Source: CALFXN01 sp937957815
GTDB lineage: Bacteria > Synergistota > Synergistia > Synergistales > Aminobacteriaceae
Assembly (NCBI GenBank): GCA_036788195.1
Contig: DAIQNX010000033.1
Location: 1 to 34,657, forward strand
Direction: 5' to 3'
DNA: 34,657 bases
Shown: piece after piece, positions 23,043 to 30,591 of the stretch
How positions within the stretch are numbered: position 1 is the stretch's first letter
Layout: each line of letters begins with the position of its first letter
Translations under genes and position numbers: made by a program
Notes under the pieces: model-generated
Databases searched by the model: none
Seen by the model: the letters and a program-made list of their open reading frames with translations, nothing else
Told to the model about the DNA's origin: nothing

Positions 23043-23051
23043 ATTGTAGCA
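23043..23051 (-). promoter_or_regulatory. Extended -10 promoter of the CDF gene
   Basis: On the minus strand TGCTACAAT (23051-23043), 65 bases before the CDF start, again without a good -35. Confidence 0.45.
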
Positions 23052-23102
23052 TAGTTCACACCCTCCGTCCGTCGACCGCTCAGGCAGAGACCTTTCGATG
23101 AG

Positions 23103-23151
23103 CTGGTACTACAAGCTGGTCTTGTCACCTGGTACTCAAAAGTGAGATAAT
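23103..23151 (+). promoter_or_regulatory. Promoter of the KAS-III-like gene with three phased CTGGT repeats
   Basis: TTGTCA (23122-23127), 18 bases, GATAAT (23146-23151) form the promoter. CTGGT occurs at 23103, 23116 and 23129, exactly 13 bases apart; the first and third copies extend to CTGGTACT. The middle copy is the loop of the palindrome ACAAG-CTGGT-CTTGT (23111-23125), which overlaps the -35. This looks like a multi-site operator. Confidence 0.55.
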
Positions 23152-23184
23152 GGCCCGCGAGAGAAACCGGGAGGGATGGAGAGT

Positions 23185-24201
23185 ATGGAGACGATACGCG
23201 TGAAGGGCATCGCTGTCGAGTTGCCCACCGCGAGGGTGGACAATTCGGAACTGGTCCGGCAGTTCGGAACGTGGACGGAGGAGAAAATCTACCAGAAGAC
23301 GGGAATCAGGGAGCGTCGCGTCGCGACGACGGAACTCGTTTCGGATCTCGCGACCGGGGCGTGCGAGCGGCTCTTCGCGGACAATCCGGCGTTCAGCCGC
23401 GACGAGGTCGACATGCTGCTGCTGTGCACGGAGACGCCGGACTACTACATGCCCGCGACCGCGTGCGTCGTCCACCGGCGGCTCGGCCTCAGGAGCGACG
23501 CCGGGGCGCTCGATTTCAACCTCGGCTGTTCGGGGTTCATCTACGGGCTCGCGCTCGCGAAGTCGCTCGTCGCGTCGGGCGCGGCGCGCACGGTCCTCCT
23601 CGCGACGGGAGATACGCTCTCGAAGACCGTCCATCCGATGGACAAGAGCACGCGGACGATCTTCGGCGACGGCGTCGCAGCGACGCTCGTCGGCCGGGGG
23701 GATTCCGGCGGCGAGATCGGGGAGTTCGTCCTCGGGACGGACGGTTCGGGCGCGGAGAAGCTCATCGTCCCCGCGGGGGGGTTCGCGATGCCGCGTACGC
23801 CGGAGACGGCCGAGGAACGCACGAACATGTGGGGGAACACGCGGTCGCACGACAACCTGTACATGAACGGTCCCGAAGTCCTCGAATTCACCGTGCGGAC
23901 CGTTCCGGGGTGCGTCGCCGCGACGCTCGGAAAGCACGGGATGACGATGGACGACGTCGACCTCTTCGTCTTCCACCAGGCGACCCGGCTGATTCTCGAA
24001 CATCTCCGGAAGGAGATGCGGATTCCCGAGGACCGCTTCATGGTCCACATGGAAACCACGGGAAACACCGTGAGCGCCACGATCCCGATCGCGCTCGCAG
24101 AGGCGCTCCGCGTCGGGCGCGTCCGCTCCGGGATGCGCGTGATGCTTGTCGGGTTCGGTGTCGGGTTCTCCTGGGGGGCGACGGTCCTCAGGTGGAACTA
24201 G
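23185..24201 (+). CDS. Beta-ketoacyl-ACP synthase III (FabH)-like enzyme
   Basis: A 338-residue thiolase-fold condensing enzyme. The catalytic triad of the KAS III family is present: Cys115 (FNLGCSGF), His264 (FVFHQAT) and Asn294 (TTGNTVSAT). The start region TWTEEKIYQKTGIRERRVA is the usual FabH N-terminal segment. FabH primes fatty acid synthesis by condensing acetyl-CoA with malonyl-ACP; relatives make alkylquinolones, olefins or polyketide starters. No fab genes or acyl carrier protein are adjacent, so the role may be specialised. ATG 23176 abuts the GGGAGG site; ATG 23185 has proper spacing and is preferred. The 3' end overlaps the convergent VOC-HAD gene by 14 bases. Confidence 0.9.
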   Translation: METIRVKGIAVELPTARVDNSELVRQFGTWTEEKIYQKTGIRERRVATTELVSDLATGACERLFADNPAFSRDEVDMLLLCTETPDYYMPATACVVHRRLGLRSDAGALDFNLGCSGFIYGLALAKSLVASGAARTVLLATGDTLSKTVHPMDKSTRTIFGDGVAATLVGRGDSGGEIGEFVLGTDGSGAEKLIVPAGGFAMPRTPETAEERTNMWGNTRSHDNLYMNGPEVLEFTVRTVPGCVAATLGKHGMTMDDVDLFVFHQATRLILEHLRKEMRIPEDRFMVHMETTGNTVSATIPIALAEALRVGRVRSGMRVMLVGFGVGFSWGATVLRWN

Positions 24202-25273
24202 CGTCGAGCCGGGAGAGAACGGACGCGGCGGAGAATGACGGCATTCCGTCCGCATAGAGAATGTCCGCCATTTCAAACCTCGGATCGAGCGGCGCGTCGG
24301 GCGCCGTGGGAATCGCGACGCATCGCATTCCGGCGCGGAGGGCCGCCTCGACGCCGATCGCCGAGTCCTCGAATACGACGCATCTGTCGGCCTCCGTTCC
24401 CATCCGCCGGGCTGCCTCGGTGAAAACGGCGGGGTCGGGTTTCGGCCTGCCCGCTTCATCGGCCGAGACCACGACCCCGAAATACTCCGCGAGCCCCGTG
24501 TTTCCGAGAATCGTCGCGACGACGTCCGCCGGGGACCCCGAGGCGACGGCGAGCGGCAGCCCGCGTCCGGCGAGCGCGCGCACAAGCGCGGATATCTCCG
24601 GGAAGACGGGCGTGTCCGCGCGCGCAAGTTCGCGGTAGATCGCCATCTTTCGTTCGACGAGCGTCGCGGCGTTTTCCGCTATTCCGAATCTCTCGCGGAC
24701 ATCCTCGGCCATCGCGAGATTGCTGACGCCCACGTACCGCCGCTTCATCGCGGGCGTCAGCGTCACCCCGTACGCGGCCAACAACCTGCGGTCCGCCTCG
24801 TAGTAGTTCGGCTCGCTGTCGACGAGCGTGCCGTCGAGATCGAAGATCGCGGCCGCGATGGCCGGAGGCGTAAACGGCCGCACGCGCGCGAAGAGTTCGA
24901 TCCTGTTGCCCTCCGGATCGCAGAACGAACATTCGCGGAACCCGTCTCCCGTGTCCCTCGGGCGGACGAGTCCCGCGAGCCCGAGTCCGCGAAGGCGTTC
25001 GTACTCGGCGTCGACGTCGCGGACGCCGAGCGCCGCGTGCCCCCAAGCGCCCGCGTTCCCGCCCAGGCGTTCCTTCCCGCGATGGAGCAGTTCGAGATCG
25101 ACGTTTCCGCGTCTGAGCATAACCGTCCTGAGCCCCGGCGTATTCCGGCTCGCGTAGCGGTAGAGCGTCGAGAAGCCGAGAATCGTGCGATAGAAGAGTT
25201 CCTGCGCGAAGAGATCCGACACTTCGAGGCCGATGTGCGCCCCTTCTCCGCGCGCCGCACAGCCCTTCGTCAC
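24188..25273 (-). CDS. VOC (glyoxalase-like) - HAD phosphatase fusion protein
   Basis: One uninterrupted 361-residue frame from a GTG that overlaps the previous gene's stop (GTGA). Residues about 10-130 are a VOC-fold domain with likely metal ligands His13 (AHIGLEV), Glu61 (DLELLHRG), His79 (WGHAALGV) and Glu126 (GNRIELFAR). Residues about 139-361 are a HAD hydrolase of the beta-phosphoglucomutase-like group: FDLDGTLVDSE (Asp145 nucleophile, Asp147 acid/base), VASGSPAD, GRPKPDPAVF (Lys), and VVFEDSAIGV. Each domain is complete. Such a fusion is uncommon; the HAD part probably dephosphorylates or isomerises a small phosphometabolite, and the VOC part may act on the same or a related compound. 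It is last in an operon with a TPR-like protein and an efflux permease. Confidence 0.88.
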   Translation of the reverse strand: MTKGCAARGEGAHIGLEVSDLFAQELFYRTILGFSTLYRYASRNTPGLRTVMLRRGNVDLELLHRGKERLGGNAGAWGHAALGVRDVDAEYERLRGLGLAGLVRPRDTGDGFRECSFCDPEGNRIELFARVRPFTPPAIAAAIFDLDGTLVDSEPNYYEADRRLLAAYGVTLTPAMKRRYVGVSNLAMAEDVRERFGIAENAATLVERKMAIYRELARADTPVFPEISALVRALAGRGLPLAVASGSPADVVATILGNTGLAEYFGVVVSADEAGRPKPDPAVFTEAARRMGTEADRCVVFEDSAIGVEAALRAGMRCVAIPTAPDAPLDPRFEMADILYADGMPSFSAASVLSRLDASST

Positions 25274-25857
25274 GGATTCTTCCCCGCCGCGTCCAGCCGG
25301 TCGCGCGCCATCCCGGCCGCGTCCGTCCCCGGAGCCTCCGCGCAGATCCTTTCGTACAGCTTCCTCGCCTCGTCCTTCCGTCCCGCCCCCTCGAGCGCGC
25401 GGGCGTACCGGAATCTGACCGCCGGAACGTCGTCGGCCGGAATGTCCTCCGGCGTCCGGAGCAGCCGTTCGTAGAGCGGGACGGCGTCGGCATACCTGCG
25501 CGACTCCTCGTACACGAACAGAAGCCGCTCGACGACGGAGGTCGCGTCCGGCGCCGCCGGATAGCGCTTCAGGAAGGTTTCGAGCGCTTCCGCCGCCGCC
25601 TTCCAGTCCGGAGGCGTCCGCTCGATCGCGAGCGACGACAGGTTCCAGAGCGCCTCGCGCGCCCGCTCCGTGTCGGGGCATTCGTCGGCGGCGCGACGGT
25701 AGAGAGCCGCGATCTCCCCGATCCGCTCCGAATCGAGCGCCGCAACCCGGCTGAAGATGCCTTCGGCCAGAATCTCCTGCTCCGATACCGCCGGAGCGGC
25801 GCCCGCGGCGCCGCAGAGCGAGAAAAGCACCAGAAACGGCGCGACGAGACGAATCAT
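25270..25857 (-). CDS. Exported TPR-like protein
   Basis: A 195-residue protein with a signal peptide (MIRLVAPFLVLFSLCGAAGA). The rest is entirely helical with tetratricopeptide-like spacing: IAALYRRAADECPDTERARE, AAEALETFLKRYPAAPDATS, AVPLYERLLRTPEDIPADDV and ARKLYERICAEAPGTDAAGM are four consecutive units. This resembles the BamD/YbgF family of periplasmic scaffolds, but there is no lipobox Cys. The ATG at 25857 has GGGAGG ten bases upstream; a further upstream ATG is not supported. It follows the permease gene by 52 bases and overlaps the VOC-HAD gene. A periplasmic adaptor role is inference. Confidence 0.75.
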   Translation of the reverse strand: MIRLVAPFLVLFSLCGAAGAAPAVSEQEILAEGIFSRVAALDSERIGEIAALYRRAADECPDTERAREALWNLSSLAIERTPPDWKAAAEALETFLKRYPAAPDATSVVERLLFVYEESRRYADAVPLYERLLRTPEDIPADDVPAVRFRYARALEGAGRKDEARKLYERICAEAPGTDAAGMARDRLDAAGKNP

Positions 25858-25909
25858 GACGGCGATCCTCCCTTCAATTTCACGAAAAAACACGCGACCA
25901 CGCAGGGCT

Positions 25910-27151
25910 TCATTCGTACCGGAGCGCCTCGATCGGCGAGGCGCACGACGCCTTCCAGGCCGGGTAGAAACCGAAAAAAACGCCGATTGTCGCCGAAAAG
26001 CCGAACGAAAGCGCGATCGACACGGGCGTGATCTCGGTCGTCCAGTCGAACGCAGATGTCAGGACGTTCGAGGTCGCGACGCCGAGACCGATTCCGATAA
26101 CGCCGCCGAGGAGCGAAAGCATCATCGCCTCTGCCAGGAATTGGAAGCGGATGTCCCTGCGTCTCGCGCCGACGGCCATCCGGATGCCGATTTCGCGCGT
26201 CCGCTCCGTGACCGATACGAGCATGATGTTCATGATGCCGATCCCTCCGACGAGCAGCGAGACGGACGCCACGGCTCCGAGGAGCAGCGACATGACGCGC
26301 GTCGACTCTGCCGCCGTCTCGAGGATCTGCGTGAGGTTGCGGATCGTGAAGTCGTCTTCGCGGCCGTCGGAAATCCGGTGCCGCTGCCGGAGCAACGCGC
26401 GGATCTCTCGTTCCGCAGCCTCGAGATCTTCGGGGACCTCCGTGCGGACCGTGATGCGTCGCACGAAACCCGGGATCACCGAGCGGAAGAGACGTCGCTG
26501 CGCCGTCGTGACCGGAACGAACGCAAGGTCGTCCTGGTCGCCTCCCCATGGAGTCTCGCCCTTCGGTTCGAGGACGCCGGCGACGAGGAACGGGACCCTC
26601 CTGATCCGGACCTGGCGGCCGACAGGATCCTCCGCGCCGAAGAGATTCATCGCGACCGTCGCGCCGAGAACGCAGACCTTCGCACTCGTGCGGACGTCTT
26701 CGTCCGTAAGCGAACGTCCCGAAGCGACCGTCCAGTTCCGGACGCGAAGCATCGCGTCCGTCGTTCCGAGGACGAACGTATTCCAGTTCGCGTTCCCGGC
26801 GACTAGTTGCGCGCTTCCGCTCCTGTCGGGCGCGACGTCCGTCACGGAGGGGCACTCGAGCCGGATCGCGTCCGCGTCGTCGAGCGTGAGGCTCGCGCCC
26901 GATCCCGCCGCAAGGCGGACGCCGCTCGACGACGCCGTCCCAGGCATTACGATGAGCAGATTGCTGCCCACCCCCGCGATGAACCCCTCGATGCTCCGCC
27001 GCGCGCCCGTCCCGACCGCCATCATCGTGATCACGGCCGCGACGCCGATAATAACGCCGAGCATCGTGAGCGCGCTCCTGACCCGGTTGGCGCGGAGCGC
27101 CCGCAGCGACGTCCTCGCGAGCTGCGCGGCCCCGATCCCGTGCGTCCGCAT
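25910..27151 (-). CDS. MacB-type ABC transporter permease (no fused ATPase)
   Basis: A 413-residue FtsX/MacB-family permease. Membrane helix 1 follows RANRVRSALTMLGVIIGVAA, and a periplasmic MacB core domain (about residues 50-270) includes PFLVAGVLEPKG. A three-helix FtsX domain contains LLVGGIGIMNIMLVSVTERT and REIGIRMAVGARRRDI, with a C-terminal helix before YPAWKASCASPIEALRYE. E. coli MacB has an N-terminal ATPase domain; here only the permease is present, and no ATPase gene is within the operon or window. The gene starts two bases after the membrane fusion protein gene. The substrate is unknown; MacAB-like systems move peptides, lipoproteins, antibiotics or heme-like compounds. Confidence 0.93.
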   Translation of the reverse strand: MRTHGIGAAQLARTSLRALRANRVRSALTMLGVIIGVAAVITMMAVGTGARRSIEGFIAGVGSNLLIVMPGTASSSGVRLAAGSGASLTLDDADAIRLECPSVTDVAPDRSGSAQLVAGNANWNTFVLGTTDAMLRVRNWTVASGRSLTDEDVRTSAKVCVLGATVAMNLFGAEDPVGRQVRIRRVPFLVAGVLEPKGETPWGGDQDDLAFVPVTTAQRRLFRSVIPGFVRRITVRTEVPEDLEAAEREIRALLRQRHRISDGREDDFTIRNLTQILETAAESTRVMSLLLGAVASVSLLVGGIGIMNIMLVSVTERTREIGIRMAVGARRRDIRFQFLAEAMMLSLLGGVIGIGLGVATSNVLTSAFDWTTEITPVSIALSFGFSATIGVFFGFYPAWKASCASPIEALRYE

Positions 27152-27153
27152 CG

Positions 27154-28308
27154 TCAGAACGGGCTCCTCGTCGCGTTCTTCCGCGGCTTCGTTGCGGATA
27201 CGACGACCGGTTGCCCCCGCGTCACGTCGCCAGAGACGATCTCGACGAAGAGACCGTCCGAAATTCCGGCGACGACCGGGATTCGTTCGGGCTTCCCGTC
27301 CTTCAGGATCCAGAGCGCGGCGCCCTTCCGCGCCCCCTCCCTCGCGGACGTTCCCGGCGCTCCCGGAGGAACGAACCGGAGTGCCGCTCCGGGCGCCTTG
27401 AGGACGTCATGACGCCTGTCCGTGATGATCGAGACGTTCGCCGTCATCCCGGGCTTGAGCCGGAAGTCAGGATTGTCCACGTGGATCACGACCGTGTAGG
27501 TCACGACGTTCTCGGCCGTCGTCGGAGCGAGGCGCACCTGGACCACCCTGCCCACAAAGAGCGCGTCCGGATACGCGTCGACGGAGAACTCGACGTCCTG
27601 TCTCTCGCGCACGCGTCCGATGTCCGCCTCGTCGACGCTCGCGTCGATCTGCATCTTCGTGAGATCCCGCGCGATCGTGAAGAGCGTCGGGGTCTGGAAG
27701 CTCGCGGCCACCGTCTGGCCGACGTCCACCTTTCGCGAGATCACGACCCCGTCGACGGGCGACAGGATCCGCGTATATTTCAAATTCGTCTCCGCTTGGC
27801 GCAGCGCGGCCGCGGCCTGCGCGACCTTCGCGTCGGCCTCCGCGAGTCCGGCGTCGGCGGAGCGGAACTGCATCTCCGACGTATCCATGTCGCTCTCGGA
27901 GATGAGCTTCTTTGCCGCGAGGACGCGGTTCCGGTCCCTGGTTCGCCGCGCCTCGTCGAGAACGGCCCGCGCCTTGAGAACCCCAGCCCGGGCGAGCTGC
28001 AGGTTCGCCCCGGCCTGTTCGGTCTGGGCCTGGAGAAGAGACGGGTCGATCCGGGCGATGAGCTGTCCGGCTCTCACGGGATCGTTGAAATCGGCGAGAA
28101 TCTCGCTGATCGTCCCTGAGACCTGCGTTCCGACCTCCACCAGACTCACGGCATTCACCTTCCCCGTCGCGCGGACCGTCATGACGACACGTCCCCGTTC
28201 CACGGGCTCCGTCCGGTATTCCAGGACGACCGGGGGCTTCCGGTACCAGAACCACCACCCCGTGCAGACCGCACCGGCGAGGATGCAGACAAAAAGAAAT
28301 CTCTTCAC
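27154..28308 (-). CDS. MacA-like periplasmic membrane fusion protein
   Basis: A 384-residue RND/MacA-type adaptor. An N-terminal membrane anchor (RFLFVCILAGAVCTGWWFWY) is followed by the lipoyl half-motif GTVSGTI-like (VGTQVSGTISEILADF). A long alpha-helical hairpin comes next (about residues 80-165, rich in Ala, Glu and Gln), then ILSPVDGVVISRKVDVGQTV (second lipoyl half), a beta barrel and a membrane-proximal domain. It would link the permease to an outer-membrane TolC-like channel, none of which is in the window. The GTG start has GGAG at good spacing. First gene of a four-gene operon (MFP, permease, TPR-like, VOC-HAD), divergent from opgG. Confidence 0.92.
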   Translation of the reverse strand: MKRFLFVCILAGAVCTGWWFWYRKPPVVLEYRTEPVERGRVVMTVRATGKVNAVSLVEVGTQVSGTISEILADFNDPVRAGQLIARIDPSLLQAQTEQAGANLQLARAGVLKARAVLDEARRTRDRNRVLAAKKLISESDMDTSEMQFRSADAGLAEADAKVAQAAAALRQAETNLKYTRILSPVDGVVISRKVDVGQTVAASFQTPTLFTIARDLTKMQIDASVDEADIGRVRERQDVEFSVDAYPDALFVGRVVQVRLAPTTAENVVTYTVVIHVDNPDFRLKPGMTANVSIITDRRHDVLKAPGAALRFVPPGAPGTSAREGARKGAALWILKDGKPERIPVVAGISDGLFVEIVSGDVTRGQPVVVSATKPRKNATRSPF

Positions 28309-28404
28309 GTACGCACTCTCCAGCTCCGCAATATCGTCGCGTCCGGCGACGCTTCCTATGGTACCCCACAGCGTCCCGCCCGACCAGCCCCGGAGAATCC
28401 CCCC

Positions 28405-28433
28405 TTTAAAAGTCGCGCGAAGTGACATATCAT
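28405..28433 (+). promoter_or_regulatory. Promoter of the opgG-opgH operon
   Basis: TTTAAA (28405-28410), 17 bases, TATCAT (28428-28433), giving a leader of about 50 bases before the GTG start with a GGGAGGAG site. The 180-base divergent gap must also carry the MFP promoter, which I could not place. Confidence 0.55.
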
Positions 28434-28489
28434 TATCGGTTGCACGAGGGCCTGTTTCTCATCCGGCCCGTCGCGGGAGGAGAATATCC

Positions 28490-30205
28490 GTGTTACGCAC
28501 ACAGAGATCGCATCGCTTTCTTTCCCGATCGTTCATCGCGGGAGTTACCGTCGCCCTGCTGCTGGCGTCGACCGCCGGCGGAGAGGCAAAAAGCAGGGCA
28601 ACAGGAGAGCGCGCTCCACAACCGACGCCGCTCGCCACACCGACTCCGGCCCCCTCTCCCTCGCCGACATCGATTCCGACGCCGGCTCCCGTTTCGTTCG
28701 ACCTCCGGACGGTCGCGGACAGGGCGCTCAAGCTGGCGTCCGCCCCGTTCCAGGATCCGAGCGGCCAGGTACCGGAGTTCCTGCTCCGGATCGGCTACGA
28801 CCAGTGGCGCAAGATCCGCTTCAGGAAGGATCACGGTCTCTGGAACGAAGAAGGATCCCCCTTCGAGGTCCAGTTCTTCCATCCCGGACTTCTCTACAAC
28901 CGTACCGTGAAGATCGGCCTCGTGGACGCCGACGGAATCCGCGACTTTCCGTTCTCGACAGATATGTTCGAATACGGGGACAACGACTTCGCCGACAAGG
29001 TCGCGCACGCGACGCTGAACTTTTCCGGGTTCAGGGTCCACGCGCCGATCAACCGAAGGACATATCGGGACGAGGTCGTCGCATTCCTCGGCGCGAGCTA
29101 CTTCCGCGCCGTCAGCGCGGGCCTCCAGTACGGTCTCTCGGCGCGGGGACTCGCGCTCGACACAGGTCTGCCCTCGGGTGAGGAGTTCCCGTATTTCCGC
29201 GAATACTGGCTCCTGACGCCCCGTCCGGAGGACACGGCGTTCACGTTTTTCGCGCTTCTCGACAGTCCGGGCTGTACCGGTGCGTACAAATTCGTCGTCA
29301 CGCCCGGAAAGCGCACCGTCATGGATATCGACGGCGTCCTCTTCCGCAGGAAGGACATCGCGAAGGTCGGGCTCGCGCCGCTCACGAGCATGTTCTTCTA
29401 CGGCGAATCGCTCAACGGGATGCCCGGCGATTATCGCCCCGAGGTTCACGATTCCGACGTCCTCCTCATGAAGACGCATGAAGGCGAATGGCTCTGGCGT
29501 CCGATCGAGAATCCGCGGCGTCTGACGATCACGCCGTTTCCGATGACGCACCCGGCGGGGTTCGGACTTCTGCAGGCGGACACGGATTTCGACCACTACC
29601 AGGATCTCGAGGCGCGCTACGAGCTCCGCCCGTCGGTCTGGATCGAACCGAAGGGCCCGTGGGGACAGGGACGCGTCGAACTCATCGAGATCCCGACCGA
29701 CTCCGAGATCAACGACAACATCGTCTCGTTCTGGGTTCCGGCGAATCCCGTGAGCATGGACGCCGAAGGGAAAACCGTCGAGATCAAGCGGCCGCTCCTC
29801 GCGCCCGAACCGTTCTCGTACCGCATGACGTGGTTCGCCCCGGACGAGAGCTTCATCCCGCTCGGAATTCCGGTCGCGACGCGGACGATCCGCCTGAAGG
29901 ACGAGTCGATGCGGCGCTTCGTCATCGACTTCGAAGGGGAGACTCTCGCCGAACTTCCGGCCGACGCGGGGCTCACGAGCGTCGTCACGATCGGCGACGG
30001 GGCGAAGCTCACGGAGAAGCAGCTCCAGAAGAACGAGGCGACCGGCGGCTGGAGACTCTTCCTGCAGGTCCAGATCGACGCCGACCGTCTCAAGGGCGTT
30101 CTTCCGACGTCGAAGCCGGCGATCCGCCTGAAAGCGCTCCTTAAAAAGGGAGAGAACCTCCCCGACCCGCTGACCGTGACGTGGGTCTACGACCTTCAAC
30201 CGTAG
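28490..30205 (+). CDS. opgG: Periplasmic glucan biosynthesis protein OpgG
   Basis: A 571-residue exported protein needed for osmoregulated periplasmic glucans. In E. coli OpgG and OpgD are linked to glucan backbone branching or modification in the periplasm. A signal sequence (SFIAGVTVALLLASTAGGEA) is followed by a Pro/Thr linker of repeated TP/SP (about residues 45-68), unusual for the family. The OpgG domain then contains FEVQFFHPGLLYNRTVKI, AHINRR-type FRVHAPINRRTYRDEVVAFL, GASYFRAV, GLSARGLALDTG and GEEFPYFREYW. The C-terminal immunoglobulin-like domain is also present. The GTG start follows GGGAGGAG. It is first in an operon with the OpgH genes, 13 bases upstream. Confidence 0.94.
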   Translation: MLRTQRSHRFLSRSFIAGVTVALLLASTAGGEAKSRATGERAPQPTPLATPTPAPSPSPTSIPTPAPVSFDLRTVADRALKLASAPFQDPSGQVPEFLLRIGYDQWRKIRFRKDHGLWNEEGSPFEVQFFHPGLLYNRTVKIGLVDADGIRDFPFSTDMFEYGDNDFADKVAHATLNFSGFRVHAPINRRTYRDEVVAFLGASYFRAVSAGLQYGLSARGLALDTGLPSGEEFPYFREYWLLTPRPEDTAFTFFALLDSPGCTGAYKFVVTPGKRTVMDIDGVLFRRKDIAKVGLAPLTSMFFYGESLNGMPGDYRPEVHDSDVLLMKTHEGEWLWRPIENPRRLTITPFPMTHPAGFGLLQADTDFDHYQDLEARYELRPSVWIEPKGPWGQGRVELIEIPTDSEINDNIVSFWVPANPVSMDAEGKTVEIKRPLLAPEPFSYRMTWFAPDESFIPLGIPVATRTIRLKDESMRRFVIDFEGETLAELPADAGLTSVVTIGDGAKLTEKQLQKNEATGGWRLFLQVQIDADRLKGVLPTSKPAIRLKALLKKGENLPDPLTVTWVYDLQP

Positions 30206-30218
30206 GAGACCGGCGGCC

Positions 30219-30581
30219 ATGTCGGCGGAATCGGAACGGAAACAGCTCGAGTGGCAGGTCGCGCGCGACCGTGTGTTGCTGTATATGCGAGCGTTGGATC
30301 TTCCTCCGTTCGGCGGAATCGAGCTCGCGCTCGAGTCGCTGAAGCGCAGCGGTCCGGCGTCCGTCGCGGAATCGATGCGCACGCTCCGCGAACTTCTCCA
30401 CGAGCAGGAGCTCGACCGGGGCATCGTGGACGAGGAGGGGGCCTTCATCTCGTCGCTTCCGCCGCTGAACCGGGGGACCATGGTACCGCGAAAGTTCGAC
30501 CGCTCCCCGTGGCGGACCGCGCTGTCGCGATTCGTCCGCAGATGGCTCCGCGACCTGTTCGTCTCCGACGCGCGAAAGTGA
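30219..30581 (+). CDS. Small protein matching the N-terminal cytosolic region of OpgH
   Basis: A 120-residue basic protein between opgG and opgH. Its last 55 residues, with DEEGAFISSLPPLNRGTMVP, RSPWRTALSRF and VRRWLRDLF, match the segment just before membrane helix 1 of E. coli OpgH (DDEGRDQLKAMPEAKRSSMF, PWRT, RFWDRLRG). The large OpgH gene here lacks that segment and starts ten bases further on. The first 60 residues are helical and acidic/basic mixed. So the cytosolic N-terminal domain of OpgH, which in E. coli carries the FtsZ-interacting, cell-size-regulating region, is here a separate gene with its own AGGAG site. No signal peptide or membrane helix is seen. Confidence 0.75.
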   Translation: MSAESERKQLEWQVARDRVLLYMRALDLPPFGGIELALESLKRSGPASVAESMRTLRELLHEQELDRGIVDEEGAFISSLPPLNRGTMVPRKFDRSPWRTALSRFVRRWLRDLFVSDARK

Positions 30582-30591
30582 GGGCGACCGG

